DNA from: Rubrimonas sp036770645
GTDB taxonomy: Bacteria > Pseudomonadota > Alphaproteobacteria > Rhodobacterales > Rhodobacteraceae
DNA length: 45,147 nucleotides
Direction of reading: 5' to 3'
Assembly: GCA_036770645.1 (NCBI GenBank)
Contig: DAIPIU010000020.1
Coordinates: 1-45,147, forward strand
In this document: piece by piece, positions 1 through 8,999 of the stretch
How positions within the stretch are numbered: position 1 is the first letter of the stretch
How the letters are laid out: every line of letters starts with the position of its first letter
Made by a program: the position numbers and the translations under genes
Notes under the pieces: model-generated
The model's input: only the letters and a program-made list of their open reading frames with translations
Told to the model about the DNA's origin: nothing
Databases searched by the model: none

Positions 1-143
1 ATGGAGCGCGCGATGCACCGACCCGCCGAGGCCCGATCCGTCCCGCCCCGAACCGGCCCGATCCGGTCCGTGCCGCTCCGCCCGGCGGCCCGCCCGCGCG
101 GCGCGCCGGCCGCGCCCCGCGTCCCGGCGCGGGAGGGCCGGCG
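1..143. other. Leader region before the cob operon, no supported gene
   Basis: An open frame begins with ATG at the first base and ends with TGA at 145-147, overlapping the ATG of the next gene as ATGA. It would encode 48 residues made almost only of Pro, Arg and Ala. It could be the 3' end of an upstream cob-region gene cut by the window edge, or GC-rich non-coding leader. A purine-rich gggaggg at 131-137 is a good ribosome binding site for the gene at 144. No riboswitch core was recognised here. Confidence 0.4.
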
Positions 144-566
144 ATGACCGCCCCCGTCACCCTGCTGGTCTGCGAGACCTGCCGCGCCGGCGAGGCGGTC
201 GAAGACGGACGCCCGGTCCCCGGCGCGCGGCTGCTGGCGGCGCTGGAGGCCGCCGGCGCGCCCGAGGGCGTGCGCATCGAGGCGGTCGCATGCCTGTCGG
301 CCTGCTCAAGCGGCGCCAGCGTCGCGCTGTCGGGGCCGGGGCGCTGGTCCTACGTCTACGGCCGCATGAGCGAGGCCGATGCCGCCGACATCCTCGCCGG
401 CGCCGCCCGCTATGCCGCGACCGCGGACGGGCTGGTGCCGTGGCGCGAACGGCCCGAGATCTTCCGCAAGCGCAGCCTCGCGCGCCTGCCGCCGCTGCCC
501 GCCCCTTCCATCGCCCCGACCACCGCCCCCGCCCCCAGCCCCGCCACGGAGACCCAGGATGCCTGA
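144..566 (+). CDS. DUF1636 family cysteine-containing protein, head of cob operon
   Basis: This 140-residue protein matches the DUF1636 family, often found beside cobalamin genes in alphaproteobacteria. Four cysteines stand out: C10-x2-C13 and C50-x3-C54, a spacing resembling thioredoxin-like [2Fe-2S] ferredoxins or a metal site. The last 30 or so residues are a Pro/Ala-rich tail that is probably disordered. The start is supported by gggaggg six bases upstream. Its stop overlaps the cobW start by eight bases, so the two are probably translationally coupled. An electron-transfer or cobalt-handling role in corrin synthesis is inference from context only; the family has no function I know to be established. 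Confidence 0.8.
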   Translation: MTAPVTLLVCETCRAGEAVEDGRPVPGARLLAALEAAGAPEGVRIEAVACLSACSSGASVALSGPGRWSYVYGRMSEADAADILAGAARYAATADGLVPWRERPEIFRKRSLARLPPLPAPSIAPTTAPAPSPATETQDA

Positions 567-1629
567 TCTCGCCAAGACCCCCGTCACCGTGATCACCGGC
601 TTCCTCGGCTCCGGCAAGACCACGCTGATCGCCCATCTGCTGCGCAACTCCGGCGGGCGGCGGCTGGCGGTGGTGGTGAACGAGTTCGGCGACGTCGGCG
701 TGGACGGGGACATCCTGAAGGGCTGCGCCGTGCCGGACTGCCCGGCCGAGAACATCGTCGAGCTGGCCAATGGCTGCCTGTGCTGCACCGTGGCCGATGA
801 TTTCATCCCCACCATCGAGGCGCTGCTGGCCCGCGAGCCGCGCCCCGAGCACATCCTGATCGAGACCTCGGGCCTCGCGCTGCCCAAGCCGCTGCTCAAG
901 GCCTTCGACTGGCCGGCCATCCGCTCGCGCGTCACCGTGGACGGGGTGATCGCGCTGGCGGATGCGGAGGCCGTGGCGGCGGGCCGCTTCGCGCCCGACC
1001 CCGCGGCGGTCGAGGCGCAGCGGCTGGCCGACGAGAGCCTCGACCACGAGACGCCGCTGTCGGAGGTGTTCGAGGACCAGATCGCCTGCGCCGACATCGT
1101 GCTGCTGACCAAGCCCGACCTCGCCGGCCCCGAAGGCCTGGCGCGCGCCCGCGAAGCGATCGCCGCCGAGGCTCCGCGCCCCGTCCCGATGATCGAGGCG
1201 CGCGAGGGCGCGGTGGACCCGCGGGTTATCCTGGGGCTGAACGCGGCGGCCGAGGACGACCTCGCCGCCCGCCCGTCGCATCACGACGCCGAGGACGACC
1301 ACGACCACGAGGATTTCGCGAGCCTGGTGGTCGACCTGCCCGAGATCGACGACCCCGCCGCCTTCGCCGCGCGCGTCGAGGCGCTGGCCCGCGACCACGC
1401 CATCCTGCGCGTGAAGGGCCATGCGGCGGTGGCGGGCAAGCCCCTGCGCCTGCGGGTGCAGGCGGTGGGCGCGCGGGTGCGCTGGCAGTTCGACCGGCCC
1501 TGGGGCGCGGGGCCGCGGCTGGGGCGCATGGTGGTGATCGCCGAGCGGGACCATCTGGACGCCGCCGCCGTGCGCGCCGCCCTCGCGCCCGCTGGGGCCG
1601 AGGCCCCGGGGCTCGCGCCGGCCGGCTGA
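559..1629 (+). CDS. cobW: Cobalamin biosynthesis GTPase CobW
   Basis: A 356-residue G3E-family P-loop GTPase, thought to act as a metallochaperone delivering cobalt to the CobNST chelatase. Visible motifs are Walker A G14-FLGSGKTT22, the metal-binding CxCC at C73-L-C75-C76, an ETSG motif near 102, and TKPD at 184-187 for guanine recognition. A His/Asp-rich stretch at about 241-252, with four histidines, resembles the metal-binding loops of this family. The C-terminal CobW_C domain begins near 254. A longer upstream frame from 379 exists, but ATG 559 gives the correct family N-terminus and overlaps the preceding gene as expected for coupling. cobN follows four bases after the stop. Confidence 0.95.
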   Translation: MPDLAKTPVTVITGFLGSGKTTLIAHLLRNSGGRRLAVVVNEFGDVGVDGDILKGCAVPDCPAENIVELANGCLCCTVADDFIPTIEALLAREPRPEHILIETSGLALPKPLLKAFDWPAIRSRVTVDGVIALADAEAVAAGRFAPDPAAVEAQRLADESLDHETPLSEVFEDQIACADIVLLTKPDLAGPEGLARAREAIAAEAPRPVPMIEAREGAVDPRVILGLNAAAEDDLAARPSHHDAEDDHDHEDFASLVVDLPEIDDPAAFAARVEALARDHAILRVKGHAAVAGKPLRLRVQAVGARVRWQFDRPWGAGPRLGRMVVIAERDHLDAAAVRAALAPAGAEAPGLAPAG

Positions 1630-1633
1630 GCGC

Positions 1634-4600
1634 ATGCACGTCGTCTTCCGCGAGAGCCGGGGCCTCGAGGAGGCCGAGACCCCCACCGATCTCGGCCAGA
1701 GCCCGGCCGAACTGGCGGTGCTGTCGCTGTCGGACAGCGACCTCGGTGCCTTTGCGGCGGGCTGGCGGCGCGGGGGCGGGCCCGAGGGGCGGATGCCGAC
1801 GCTGCGGCTGGCCAACATCGCCGCGCTGAAGCACCCGCTGTCGGTCGACACCTATCTCGCACAGACGCTGGAGGGCGCGCGCGGCGTGCTGGTGCGCCTG
1901 ATCGGCGGCGCGCCCTACTGGCCCTACGGTTTGCAGCAGGTGGCGGCGCTGGCGCGGCGCACCGGCGCGGCGCTGGCGGTTCTCCCAGGCGACGGGCGGC
2001 CCGACCCTGCGTTGGAGGCGCTGTCCACGGTGCCGGCCTCGACCCTGCGGGCGCTGGGGCGGCTGTGCGATGCCGGCGGGCCGGTGGCCGCGCAGGCGGC
2101 CTTGGCGCAGCTGGCGCTGGCGGCGGGCCTCTACGCCGCGCCGGTCGCGGGCGCGAAGGCCGCGCCCGAGGTCGGGGGCTGGACGCCCGAGGACGGGCTC
2201 GCCTGCCCTGCATGCGCCATGATCGAGACGGACCCGGCACCGCTGGCGCTGCTGGTGTTCTATCGCTCATATTTCGTGGCTGCGGATCTCGCGCCCATCG
2301 AGGCGCTGCACGCGGCGCTGCGGGCGCGGGGCTTCCGCTGCCTCTGCCTGTTCGCGCCCTCGCTGAAGGCGCCCGAGGCCGCGCGCTGGCTGGCGGGCTG
2401 GACCAAGGCGCTACGCCCGGCCGCCATCGTCAACGCCACCGCCTTCTCGGGACGCGGCGAGGACGGCGCGTCGCCGCTCGACGCCGCAGGGGCGCCGGTG
2501 TTCCAGGTCGCGCTGTCCACCGCGACCCGCGCGGCGTGGGAGCGCGACCAGCGCGGCCTGTCGCCGGCGGATCTCGCCATGCATGTCGTGCTTCCCGAGG
2601 TGGACGGGCGCGTGTTCGCGGGGGTCGCGTCCTTCCGCGACCCCGAGCCGCGCGATCCACAACTTCAGTTCTCGCGCCATGTGCACACGCCCCACCCCGA
2701 GCGCATCGACGCCGCCGCCGACCGCATCGCCGCCTGGGCGCGGCTGGGCGCGCTGGCGCCCGCGGCGCGGCGGGTGGCGCTGGTGCTGTCGACCTATCCC
2801 GGGCGTGACTGGAACCTCGCCCATGCCGTGGGCCTGGACGCCATCGCGTCGGCAGAGGCGATCCTGCAGGACCTCGCCGCCGAGGGCTGCGACGCGGTGC
2901 CGGGCCTGCGGGCGGCGGATCTGGCGGCGGCGCGGCTGGTCTGGCCGCTCGCGGCCTATCGCGCGGCGCTGGCCCGCCTGCCGCAGCCCCTGCGCGACGC
3001 GCTTCACGCCGCCTGGGGCGCGCCCGAGGACGATCCCGCCTGCGGCCCCGACGGCTTCGCCTTCGCCGCCCTGCGCCGCGGCCGCGCCGTCGTGGCGCTT
3101 CAGCCCGAGCGCGGCCGCCCCGATGCCCGCGACGCGGACTATCACGACCTCGCCCGCCCGCCACGGCACGCCTACGTCGCCTTCTACCTCTGGTTGAAGG
3201 CGCAGGCCGATGCCCTTGTGCATGTCGGCGCGCACGGCACGCTGGAATGGCTGCCGGGTAAGGCCGCCGCCCTGTCGCGCGACTGCTGGCCCGAGGCGCT
3301 GACCGGCGCGCTGCCGGTGATCTATCCCTTCATCGTCAACGATCCCGGCGAGGCGGCGCAGGCCAAGCGCCGGCTCGGCGCGGTCGCGCTGGGCCATGCG
3401 CCCCCGCCGCTGCGCCGGGCCGGGGCCTCGGCGCGGCTGGCGCGGCTCGAGGCGCTGCTCGACGAGTTCTCGAATGCCGACGGGCTCGACCCGCGGCGGC
3501 GCGACCGGCTGACCGGCGACATCCGCGCCGAGGCGCAGGCGCTGGGCGTCGAGCGCGACCTGGGCCTCGACGCCGCCGCCTGCGCGGCGGAGGCGGTCAC
3601 GCGCATCGACCGTTTCGTGTGCGACGTGAAGGACAGCCAGTTCGGCGACGGCCTGCATGTCTGGGGCCGCGCGCCCCGGTCCGACGCGCCCCTGCCCTTC
3701 GACGCCGCCGCCTGCGCCGCGGGCGAGCGGCGGGGCCTGCGCGACGCGCTGACGGGGCGGCGCGTGGCCCCCGGCCCGGCGGGATCGCCCTTCCGCGGGC
3801 GCGCGGACGTGCTGCCCACAGGGCGCAACCTCTACGCGGTGGACCCGCGCGCCGTGCCGACGCGCAACGCCCAGACGCAGGGCGCGGCGCTGGCGGCGGA
3901 GCTGGTGCGCCGCCACCTGCAGGACCACGGCGACTGGCCGCGGGGCCTCGTCGTCGATCTGTGGGGCTCGGCCACCATGCGCACCGCGGGCGAGGAATTC
4001 GCCATGGCGCTGGCGCTGATCGGCGCGCGGCCCGTCTGGGACGCCGGTTCGGACCGCGTGAGCGGCGTCGAGATCCTCCCGATCGCCGAGCTCGACCGGC
4101 CCCGCATCGACGTGACGCTGCGCGTCTCGGGCCTGTTCCGCGACGTGTTCCCGTCGCTGACTGCGCTGTTCGCCCAAGCCGTGCGGATGCTTTCGGCGCG
4201 CGACGAGGCCCCGGACTGGAACCCCTACGTCGCCGCGGGGGGCGCGCGGGTCTACGGGCCGGCCCCGGGCGCGCATGGCGCGGGGCTCGGCGGGATGCCG
4301 ACGGAATACGGCGAGGACGCGCGGCGCGCGGCGGGCGAGGCGTGGCTCGCGGCCTCGGCCTGGGCGCTGGACGGCGCGCAGGCCGTGCGCGACGCGGCGG
4401 GGCTGCGCGCGCGGGTGGCCGCCGCCGACGCCTTCGTGCATGTGCAGGACCTGCCCGAGACCGACCTGCTGCTGGCCGAGGATTACGCCGCCCATGAGGG
4501 GGGCTTCGCGGCGGCCAAGGCCGCGACGGGCGGGCGGGCCGCGCTCTGGCACCTCGACGCCACCGACCCGGCCCGCCCGCGGGCGCGCGCGCTGACCGAG

Positions 4601-4927
4601 GAGATCGCCCGCGTGGTGCGCGCCCGCGCGGCCCATCCGGGCTGGATCGCCGGCATGCGCCGCCACGGCTTCCGCGGCGCGGCCGAGATCGCCGCAACGC
4701 TCGAGACGCTCGCGGCCTTCGCGCAGCTGGCCGAGGCCGTGCCCGGTCACCTGTTGGACCTATATTTCGACGCGACGCTGGGCGATCCGGCGGTCGCGGG
4801 CTTCCTGCAGGCCGAGAACCCTCAGGCGCTGGCGGCGATGCGCGACCGCTTCGCCGCGCTGCGCGCCGCGGGCTTGTGGCGGTCGCGCAGCAACGCCATC
4901 GTCGCGGCGCTGGAGGATGCGCCATGA
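1634..4927 (+). CDS. cobN: Cobaltochelatase subunit CobN
   Basis: Large subunit of the aerobic ATP-dependent cobaltochelatase, which inserts Co(II) into hydrogenobyrinic acid a,c-diamide with CobS and CobT in the cytoplasm. The 1097 residues carry the CobN/ChlH signatures, including HVGAHGTLEWLPGK near residue 530 and PTGRNLYAVDPRAVPT near 727. The length is shorter than the roughly 1275 residues of the Pseudomonas denitrificans protein as I remember it, but ordinary for Rhodobacter-type CobN. The ATG lies four bases after cobW, and the stop overlaps the cobG start as ATGA. cobS and cobT are absent from the window and must lie elsewhere. Confidence 0.96.
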   Translation: MHVVFRESRGLEEAETPTDLGQSPAELAVLSLSDSDLGAFAAGWRRGGGPEGRMPTLRLANIAALKHPLSVDTYLAQTLEGARGVLVRLIGGAPYWPYGLQQVAALARRTGAALAVLPGDGRPDPALEALSTVPASTLRALGRLCDAGGPVAAQAALAQLALAAGLYAAPVAGAKAAPEVGGWTPEDGLACPACAMIETDPAPLALLVFYRSYFVAADLAPIEALHAALRARGFRCLCLFAPSLKAPEAARWLAGWTKALRPAAIVNATAFSGRGEDGASPLDAAGAPVFQVALSTATRAAWERDQRGLSPADLAMHVVLPEVDGRVFAGVASFRDPEPRDPQLQFSRHVHTPHPERIDAAADRIAAWARLGALAPAARRVALVLSTYPGRDWNLAHAVGLDAIASAEAILQDLAAEGCDAVPGLRAADLAAARLVWPLAAYRAALARLPQPLRDALHAAWGAPEDDPACGPDGFAFAALRRGRAVVALQPERGRPDARDADYHDLARPPRHAYVAFYLWLKAQADALVHVGAHGTLEWLPGKAAALSRDCWPEALTGALPVIYPFIVNDPGEAAQAKRRLGAVALGHAPPPLRRAGASARLARLEALLDEFSNADGLDPRRRDRLTGDIRAEAQALGVERDLGLDAAACAAEAVTRIDRFVCDVKDSQFGDGLHVWGRAPRSDAPLPFDAAACAAGERRGLRDALTGRRVAPGPAGSPFRGRADVLPTGRNLYAVDPRAVPTRNAQTQGAALAAELVRRHLQDHGDWPRGLVVDLWGSATMRTAGEEFAMALALIGARPVWDAGSDRVSGVEILPIAELDRPRIDVTLRVSGLFRDVFPSLTALFAQAVRMLSARDEAPDWNPYVAAGGARVYGPAPGAHGAGLGGMPTEYGEDARRAAGEAWLAASAWALDGAQAVRDAAGLRARVAAADAFVHVQDLPETDLLLAEDYAAHEGGFAAAKAATGGRAALWHLDATDPARPRARALTEEIARVVRARAAHPGWIAGMRRHGFRGAAEIAATLETLAAFAQLAEAVPGHLLDLYFDATLGDPAVAGFLQAENPQALAAMRDRFAALRAAGLWRSRSNAIVAALEDAP

Positions 4928-6090
4928 GCGGAACCGTCAAGGGCTGGTGCCCCGGCGCGCTGCGCCCGATGCAGGCCGCGGACGGGCTGGTGGCGCGGGT
5001 GCGCCCGCGGATCGGGCAGCTGTCGCCGGAGCAGGCGCGGGGGGTGGCGGCGCTGGCCGCCGCGCATGGCTCGGGGCGGATCGAGCTGACGGCGCGGGCC
5101 AACCTGCAGCTGCGCGGGGTGCGGGAGGCCGCGCTGCCGGCGCTGCTGGACGGGCTCGACGCGCTGGGGCTGCTCGACGCCGACGCGGGCGCGGAGGCGC
5201 GGCGCAACATCGTCCTGACCCCGTTCCGCGGCGGCGCGCGCGACCTCGAAGCCGTGGCGGCGGGGCTGGAGGCGGGGCTGGCCGGGGATGATCTCGCCGG
5301 CCTGCCGGGCAAGTTCGGCTTCGTGATCGACGCGGGGCCGGGCCGGCGCGACCTCGCGACCGTCAGCGGCGACATCCGCATCGAGGGCGCGGGCGGCTTC
5401 ATGATGGTGCGCGCCGACGGGGCCGCGACAGGGCGCGCCGTCGACGGGCCGCGGGCGGCGGTGGACGCGGCGCTGGCGCTCGCGCGCTGGTTCCTCGACT
5501 CCGGCGGGGTCGGCGCGGACGGGCGCGGGCGCATGCGCCGGCACATCGCCGCCGGGGCCGTGCCGCCCGCGGCGCTGGCGGGCGACCGCGCGCCCGATCC
5601 GGCGGCCCCCGCCCCCGCGCCGGGGCCGCGCGACGGCAGTGTCTGCGTGGCGGCCCCCTTCGGCGAACTGGATGCGGGTGCGCTCGACCGGCTGGCCCGC
5701 GCGAGCCGCGGGCCGCTGCGCCCGACGCCCTTCCGGATGATCTTCCTGCCCGACCCTGCGCCGGGGGCCGACCTGCGCGGCGACCCCGCGCTGATCCTCG
5801 ACCCCGCCGAGCCGCTGCTGCGCGTCACCGCCTGCCCGGGCGCCCCCGACTGCGCCGAAGCCGGGGCGGCAACAAGGCCCGCCGCCCGCGAACTGGCGCC
5901 GCATCTGCCGCCGGGCGTGCATCTGCACGTGTCGGGCTGCGCCAAGGGCTGCGCGCGCCCCGGCCCCGCGCCGCTGACGCTGGTGGCCCGCGACGGGCTG
6001 TTCGACCTTGTGCGCGACGGCGCGCCGTGGCACGCGCCCGCGGCCCGGGGCCTGACGCCGCGGGATGTCCTGCGCCGCATCGAAGGCTGA
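4924..6090 (+). CDS. cobG: Precorrin-3B synthase CobG
   Basis: A 388-residue member of the nitrite/sulfite reductase ferredoxin-like family. CobG is the monooxygenase that oxidises precorrin-3A to precorrin-3B before ring contraction, using an Fe-S cluster and O2. The predicted cluster ligands are C304-x5-C310 and C339-x3-C343 (ending VSGCAKGC). Two ferredoxin-like half-domains are visible, the first with the TARANLQLRG motif near residues 56-65. ATG 4924 forms an ATGA overlap with cobN. Presence of CobG marks the oxygen-dependent pathway. cobH starts three bases after its stop. Confidence 0.94.
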   Translation: MSGTVKGWCPGALRPMQAADGLVARVRPRIGQLSPEQARGVAALAAAHGSGRIELTARANLQLRGVREAALPALLDGLDALGLLDADAGAEARRNIVLTPFRGGARDLEAVAAGLEAGLAGDDLAGLPGKFGFVIDAGPGRRDLATVSGDIRIEGAGGFMMVRADGAATGRAVDGPRAAVDAALALARWFLDSGGVGADGRGRMRRHIAAGAVPPAALAGDRAPDPAAPAPAPGPRDGSVCVAAPFGELDAGALDRLARASRGPLRPTPFRMIFLPDPAPGADLRGDPALILDPAEPLLRVTACPGAPDCAEAGAATRPAARELAPHLPPGVHLHVSGCAKGCARPGPAPLTLVARDGLFDLVRDGAPWHAPAARGLTPRDVLRRIEG

Positions 6091-6093
6091 GCC

Positions 6094-6723
6094 ATGGCCT
6101 ACAGCTACGAGACCGACGGGGCCGCGATCTACCGGCAGTCCTTCGCGATCATCCGCGCCGAGGCCGACCTCGCCGGGCTGAGCCCCGCCGAGGAGCGGGT
6201 GGTGGTGCGGATGATCCACGCCGCCGGCATGGTTGACCTCGCCCCGCATGTCCGCATGGCCACGGGCTTCGCCGAGGCGGCGGTGGCGGCGCTGCGCGCC
6301 GGCGCGCCGATCCTGTGCGACGCGCGCATGGTGGCCGAAGGCGTGACGCGCGCCCGCCTGCCGGCCGCCAACCCGGTGCTGTGCACACTGTGGGATCCCG
6401 CGACCCCCGGCATCGCGGCGCGGATGGGCACGACGCGCTCGGCCGCCGCGCTCGAGCTGTGGCGCCCGCATCTGGCCGGGGCGGTTGTGGCCATCGGCAA
6501 TGCGCCCACCGCCCTGTTCCGCCTGCTCGAGATGCTGGAGGACCCCGCCTGCCCGCGCCCCGCGGCCATCCTCGGCTGCCCGGTGGGCTTCGTCGGCGCG
6601 GCGGAATCGAAGCAGGCGCTGTGGGAGGCCGCGCCGGCGCCGGCGCTGATCGTGGCCGGGCGGCTGGGCGGCAGCGCCATGGCGGCGGCGGCGCTGAACG
6701 CGCTCGCGAGCCCGGTCGAGTGA
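6094..6723 (+). CDS. cobH: Precorrin-8X methylmutase CobH
   Basis: A 209-residue CobH/CbiC protein that moves a methyl group from C-11 to C-12 of precorrin-8X, giving hydrogenobyrinic acid. The N-terminal MAYSYETDGAAIYRQSF and the MIHAAGMVDL stretch, carrying the conserved catalytic histidine, are diagnostic. The C-terminal CPVGFVGAAESK segment is also typical. The protein is full length. It lies three bases after cobG and ten before cobI, inside the same operon. Confidence 0.95.
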   Translation: MAYSYETDGAAIYRQSFAIIRAEADLAGLSPAEERVVVRMIHAAGMVDLAPHVRMATGFAEAAVAALRAGAPILCDARMVAEGVTRARLPAANPVLCTLWDPATPGIAARMGTTRSAAALELWRPHLAGAVVAIGNAPTALFRLLEMLEDPACPRPAAILGCPVGFVGAAESKQALWEAAPAPALIVAGRLGGSAMAAAALNALASPVE

Positions 6724-6733
6724 GGGGCCGCGC

Positions 6734-7477
6734 ATGACCGCCGGCGCCGGCGCGCCCGGCCGCATCCGCGGGGTCGGCCTCGGCCCGGGCGACCCGGAGC
6801 TGATGAGCGTCCGCGCCGACCGGCTGGTGCGCGCCGCGCGCCATGTCGCCTATTTCCGCAAGGCCGGGCGGCCGGGGCAGGCGCGGCGCATCGTCGAGGG
6901 CATGCTGCGCGCGGATGCCGTCGAGCACCCGATGGAGTATCCGGTCACCACCGAGATCCCCTTCGACGACCCGGCCTATGTCGACGCGCTTTCGGGCTTC
7001 TACGCCGATTGCGCCGCGCGCCTTCTGGCGCTGGCGCGGGCCGGCGAGGACGTGACGGTGCTGTGCGAGGGCGACCCGTTCTTCTACGGGTCCTTCATGC
7101 ACCTGCATGTCCGGCTGCGCGACGCGGTGACGGTCGAGGTGGTGCCCGCGATCACCGGCATGTCCGCCTGCTGGACCGCCACGGATCAGCCGATCACCTG
7201 GGGCGACGACGAGCTGACCGTGCTGATGGCGACCCTGCCCGAGGAGGAGCTCGCGGCGCGGATGCGCGGGGCCGAGGCGCTGGTGGTGATGAAGATCGGG
7301 CGCAACCTGCCCAAGCTGCGCCGGGCGCTGGCCTCGGCCGGGCTGCTCGAACGCGCATGGCTGGTGCGCAACGCCGCGATGCCGGAGCAGGCGGCGGCCC
7401 CGCTGGCGCAGGCCGGCGACGGGCCGGCGCCGTATTTCTCGACCGTGATCGTGCATGGCCGGGGGCGCAGGCCGTGA
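6734..7477 (+). CDS. cobI: Precorrin-2 C(20)-methyltransferase CobI
   Basis: A 247-residue SAM-dependent tetrapyrrole methylase that methylates precorrin-2 at C-20. The glycine-rich GVGLGPGDPELMSVRA motif near the N-terminus, the CEGDPFFYGSFMHL motif and the VPAITGMSACW segment are those of the CobI/CbiL branch. The length is usual. The stop overlaps the GTG start of cobJ as GTGA, which implies coupled translation. Confidence 0.95.
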   Translation: MTAGAGAPGRIRGVGLGPGDPELMSVRADRLVRAARHVAYFRKAGRPGQARRIVEGMLRADAVEHPMEYPVTTEIPFDDPAYVDALSGFYADCAARLLALARAGEDVTVLCEGDPFFYGSFMHLHVRLRDAVTVEVVPAITGMSACWTATDQPITWGDDELTVLMATLPEEELAARMRGAEALVVMKIGRNLPKLRRALASAGLLERAWLVRNAAMPEQAAAPLAQAGDGPAPYFSTVIVHGRGRRP

Positions 7478-8253
7478 GCCGGGCGGACGGCGGTGCGGTC
7501 GGCGGCGGCTGGCTGGCCGTGGTCGGGCTCGGCCCCGGCGACGCGGCGCTGGTGACGCAAGAGGCGCGCGCGGCGCTGGATGCGGCGACCGACGCCGTGG
7601 GCTACGGGCCCTATGTCGCGCGCCTGCCGCCGCGACCGGGCCTGGCGCTGCACGCCAGCGACAACCGCGTCGAGCTCGACCGCGCCCGCGCCGCGCTGGA
7701 GATGGCGCAGGCGGGGCGCCGGGTGGCGGTGGTCAGCTCGGGCGATCCGGGCGTGTTCGCCATGGCGGCCGCGGTGTTCGAGGCCATCGAGGCCGGCCCC
7801 CCGGCATGGCGGTCGCTGGACGTGCGCGTGCTGCCGGGCGTCACGGCGATGCTGGCGGCCGCGGCGCGGGCCGGGGCGCCGCTGGGCCATGATTTCTGCG
7901 CCATCAACCTCAGCGACAACCTCAAGCCCCGGGCGCTGGTCGAGCGGCGGCTGCGCCTCGCGGTCGAGGCCGATTTCGCCATCGCGCTCTACAACCCCCG
8001 CTCGGCCGCGCGGCCCGAGGGCTTCGCGCGCGCGCTGGCGATCCTTGGCGAGACCTGCGAGCCGGAGCGGCTGCTGATCTTCGCGCGCGCCGTCTCGACG
8101 CCGGAGGAGACGCTGCTGGTCACGACGCTGGCGCAGGCGCGGGCGGAGATGGCCGACATGCGCACGGTGGTTCTGGTGGGCTCGAGCCTCACGCGCGCCA
8201 TCGCCCGGGAGGGCCGCCCCTGGGTCTACACCCCGAGATCGGCGCCGGCATGA
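7474..8253 (+). CDS. cobJ: Precorrin-3B C(17)-methyltransferase CobJ
   Basis: A 259-residue tetrapyrrole methylase that methylates C-17 with ring contraction, giving precorrin-4. The VVGLGPGDAALVT motif, SSGDPGVFAMA and INLSDNLKP are characteristic of CobJ/CbiH. The GTG at 7474 is chosen because it overlaps the cobI stop (GTGA) and puts the glycine-rich motif about 15 residues from the N-terminus; the frame is open far upstream but only as a shadow of cobI. Its 3' end overlaps the convergent cobK by 28 bases. Confidence 0.94.
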   Translation: MSRADGGAVGGGWLAVVGLGPGDAALVTQEARAALDAATDAVGYGPYVARLPPRPGLALHASDNRVELDRARAALEMAQAGRRVAVVSSGDPGVFAMAAAVFEAIEAGPPAWRSLDVRVLPGVTAMLAAAARAGAPLGHDFCAINLSDNLKPRALVERRLRLAVEADFAIALYNPRSAARPEGFARALAILGETCEPERLLIFARAVSTPEETLLVTTLAQARAEMADMRTVVLVGSSLTRAIAREGRPWVYTPRSAPA

Positions 8254-8999
8254 ACGCGGCCGGCATGCGCGACCCAGTCGAGCACCGCCGCGGGCGTGGC
8301 GAACACCGGCCCCGCCGCGGGCGCGGGCGGCCGGTCGATCATCACCACGGGCAGGCCCAGCGCGCGCGCCGCGTCGATCTTGGCGCGCGCGCCGTCGCCG
8401 CCGGCGTTCTTGGACACGACCACCTCGATGCCATGCGCCTGCAGCAGCGCGCGGTCGGAGGCCGCTGCGAAGGGGCCGCGGTCCACGACCACCGCGCAGT
8501 CGGGCAGCGGCGGCGCCGCGCGGGGCGGATCGACGAGGCGCAGCAGATAGAAATGCTGCGGCTGCACGGCGAAATCCGCGAGATGCATGCGCCCGATCCC
8601 CAGCATGACGCGCCGCCGCGGCCCGGCCAGCGCCGCGACCGCCCCGTCCATGTCCGCGACCCTGATCCAGCTGTCGCCCGGCCCCTCGGCCCATGGCGGG
8701 CGGCCGAGGGTGGCGAGCGGCACGCCGGTCGCCGCGGCGGCGCTTGCCGCATTGGCGCTGATCCCGGAGGCGAAGGGATGGGTGGCGTCGATCAGATGCG
8801 TCGCGCGCTCGGCCCGCAGCCAGCGCGCCAGCCCCTCCGCCCCGCCGAAGCCGCCGATGCGCATGGGCAGCGGCGCGGGGGCGGGGCTCTCCACCCGGCC
8901 CGCGAGCGACAGCGTGGCGCGCAGCCCCGCCGCGGCGACGGCGCGGGCCAAGGCGGCGGCCTCGGTGGTGCCGCCGAGGATCAGGAGGTTCGGCGTCAT
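8226..8999 (-). CDS. cobK: Precorrin-6A reductase CobK
   Basis: A 257-residue NAD(P)H-dependent reductase converting precorrin-6A to precorrin-6B. The N-terminus LLILGGTTEAAALARAV is the CobK/CbiJ signature, followed by the DATHPFASGISANAA motif near residue 80. It is the only ring-synthesis gene on the minus strand. Its ATG (8999-8997) shares a CATG palindrome with the cobL start on the other strand, and its 3' end overlaps cobJ by 28 bases, so the whole gene is antisense to any cobJ-cobL transcript. Any promoter would have to lie inside the cobL coding region. Longer upstream frames on this strand are shadows of cobL. Confidence 0.94.
   Translation of the reverse strand: MTPNLLILGGTTEAAALARAVAAAGLRATLSLAGRVESPAPAPLPMRIGGFGGAEGLARWLRAERATHLIDATHPFASGISANAASAAAATGVPLATLGRPPWAEGPGDSWIRVADMDGAVAALAGPRRRVMLGIGRMHLADFAVQPQHFYLLRLVDPPRAAPPLPDCAVVVDRGPFAAASDRALLQAHGIEVVVSKNAGGDGARAKIDAARALGLPVVMIDRPPAPAAGPVFATPAAVLDWVAHAGRVHAGADLGV
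8983..8988 (+). promoter_or_regulatory. cobL Shine-Dalgarno embedded antisense to the cobK start
   Basis: The sequence AGGAGG lies nine bases before the cobL ATG at 8998. On the other strand the same bases fall within codons 4-6 of cobK (Asn-Leu-Leu). This fixes the cobL start and shows that each gene's initiation region lies inside the other's coding sequence. Confidence 0.8.

Noticed and set aside
157..1851. Long minus-strand open frame opposite DUF1636 and cobW
   Set aside because: It is Arg/Pro/Gly-rich and mirrors high-GC third-position bias of the real genes on the + strand; no family motif is visible.
2411..6095. Long minus-strand open frames opposite cobN and cobG
   Set aside because: They overlap clear cobN and cobG coding sequence, have low-complexity composition and no recognisable domain.
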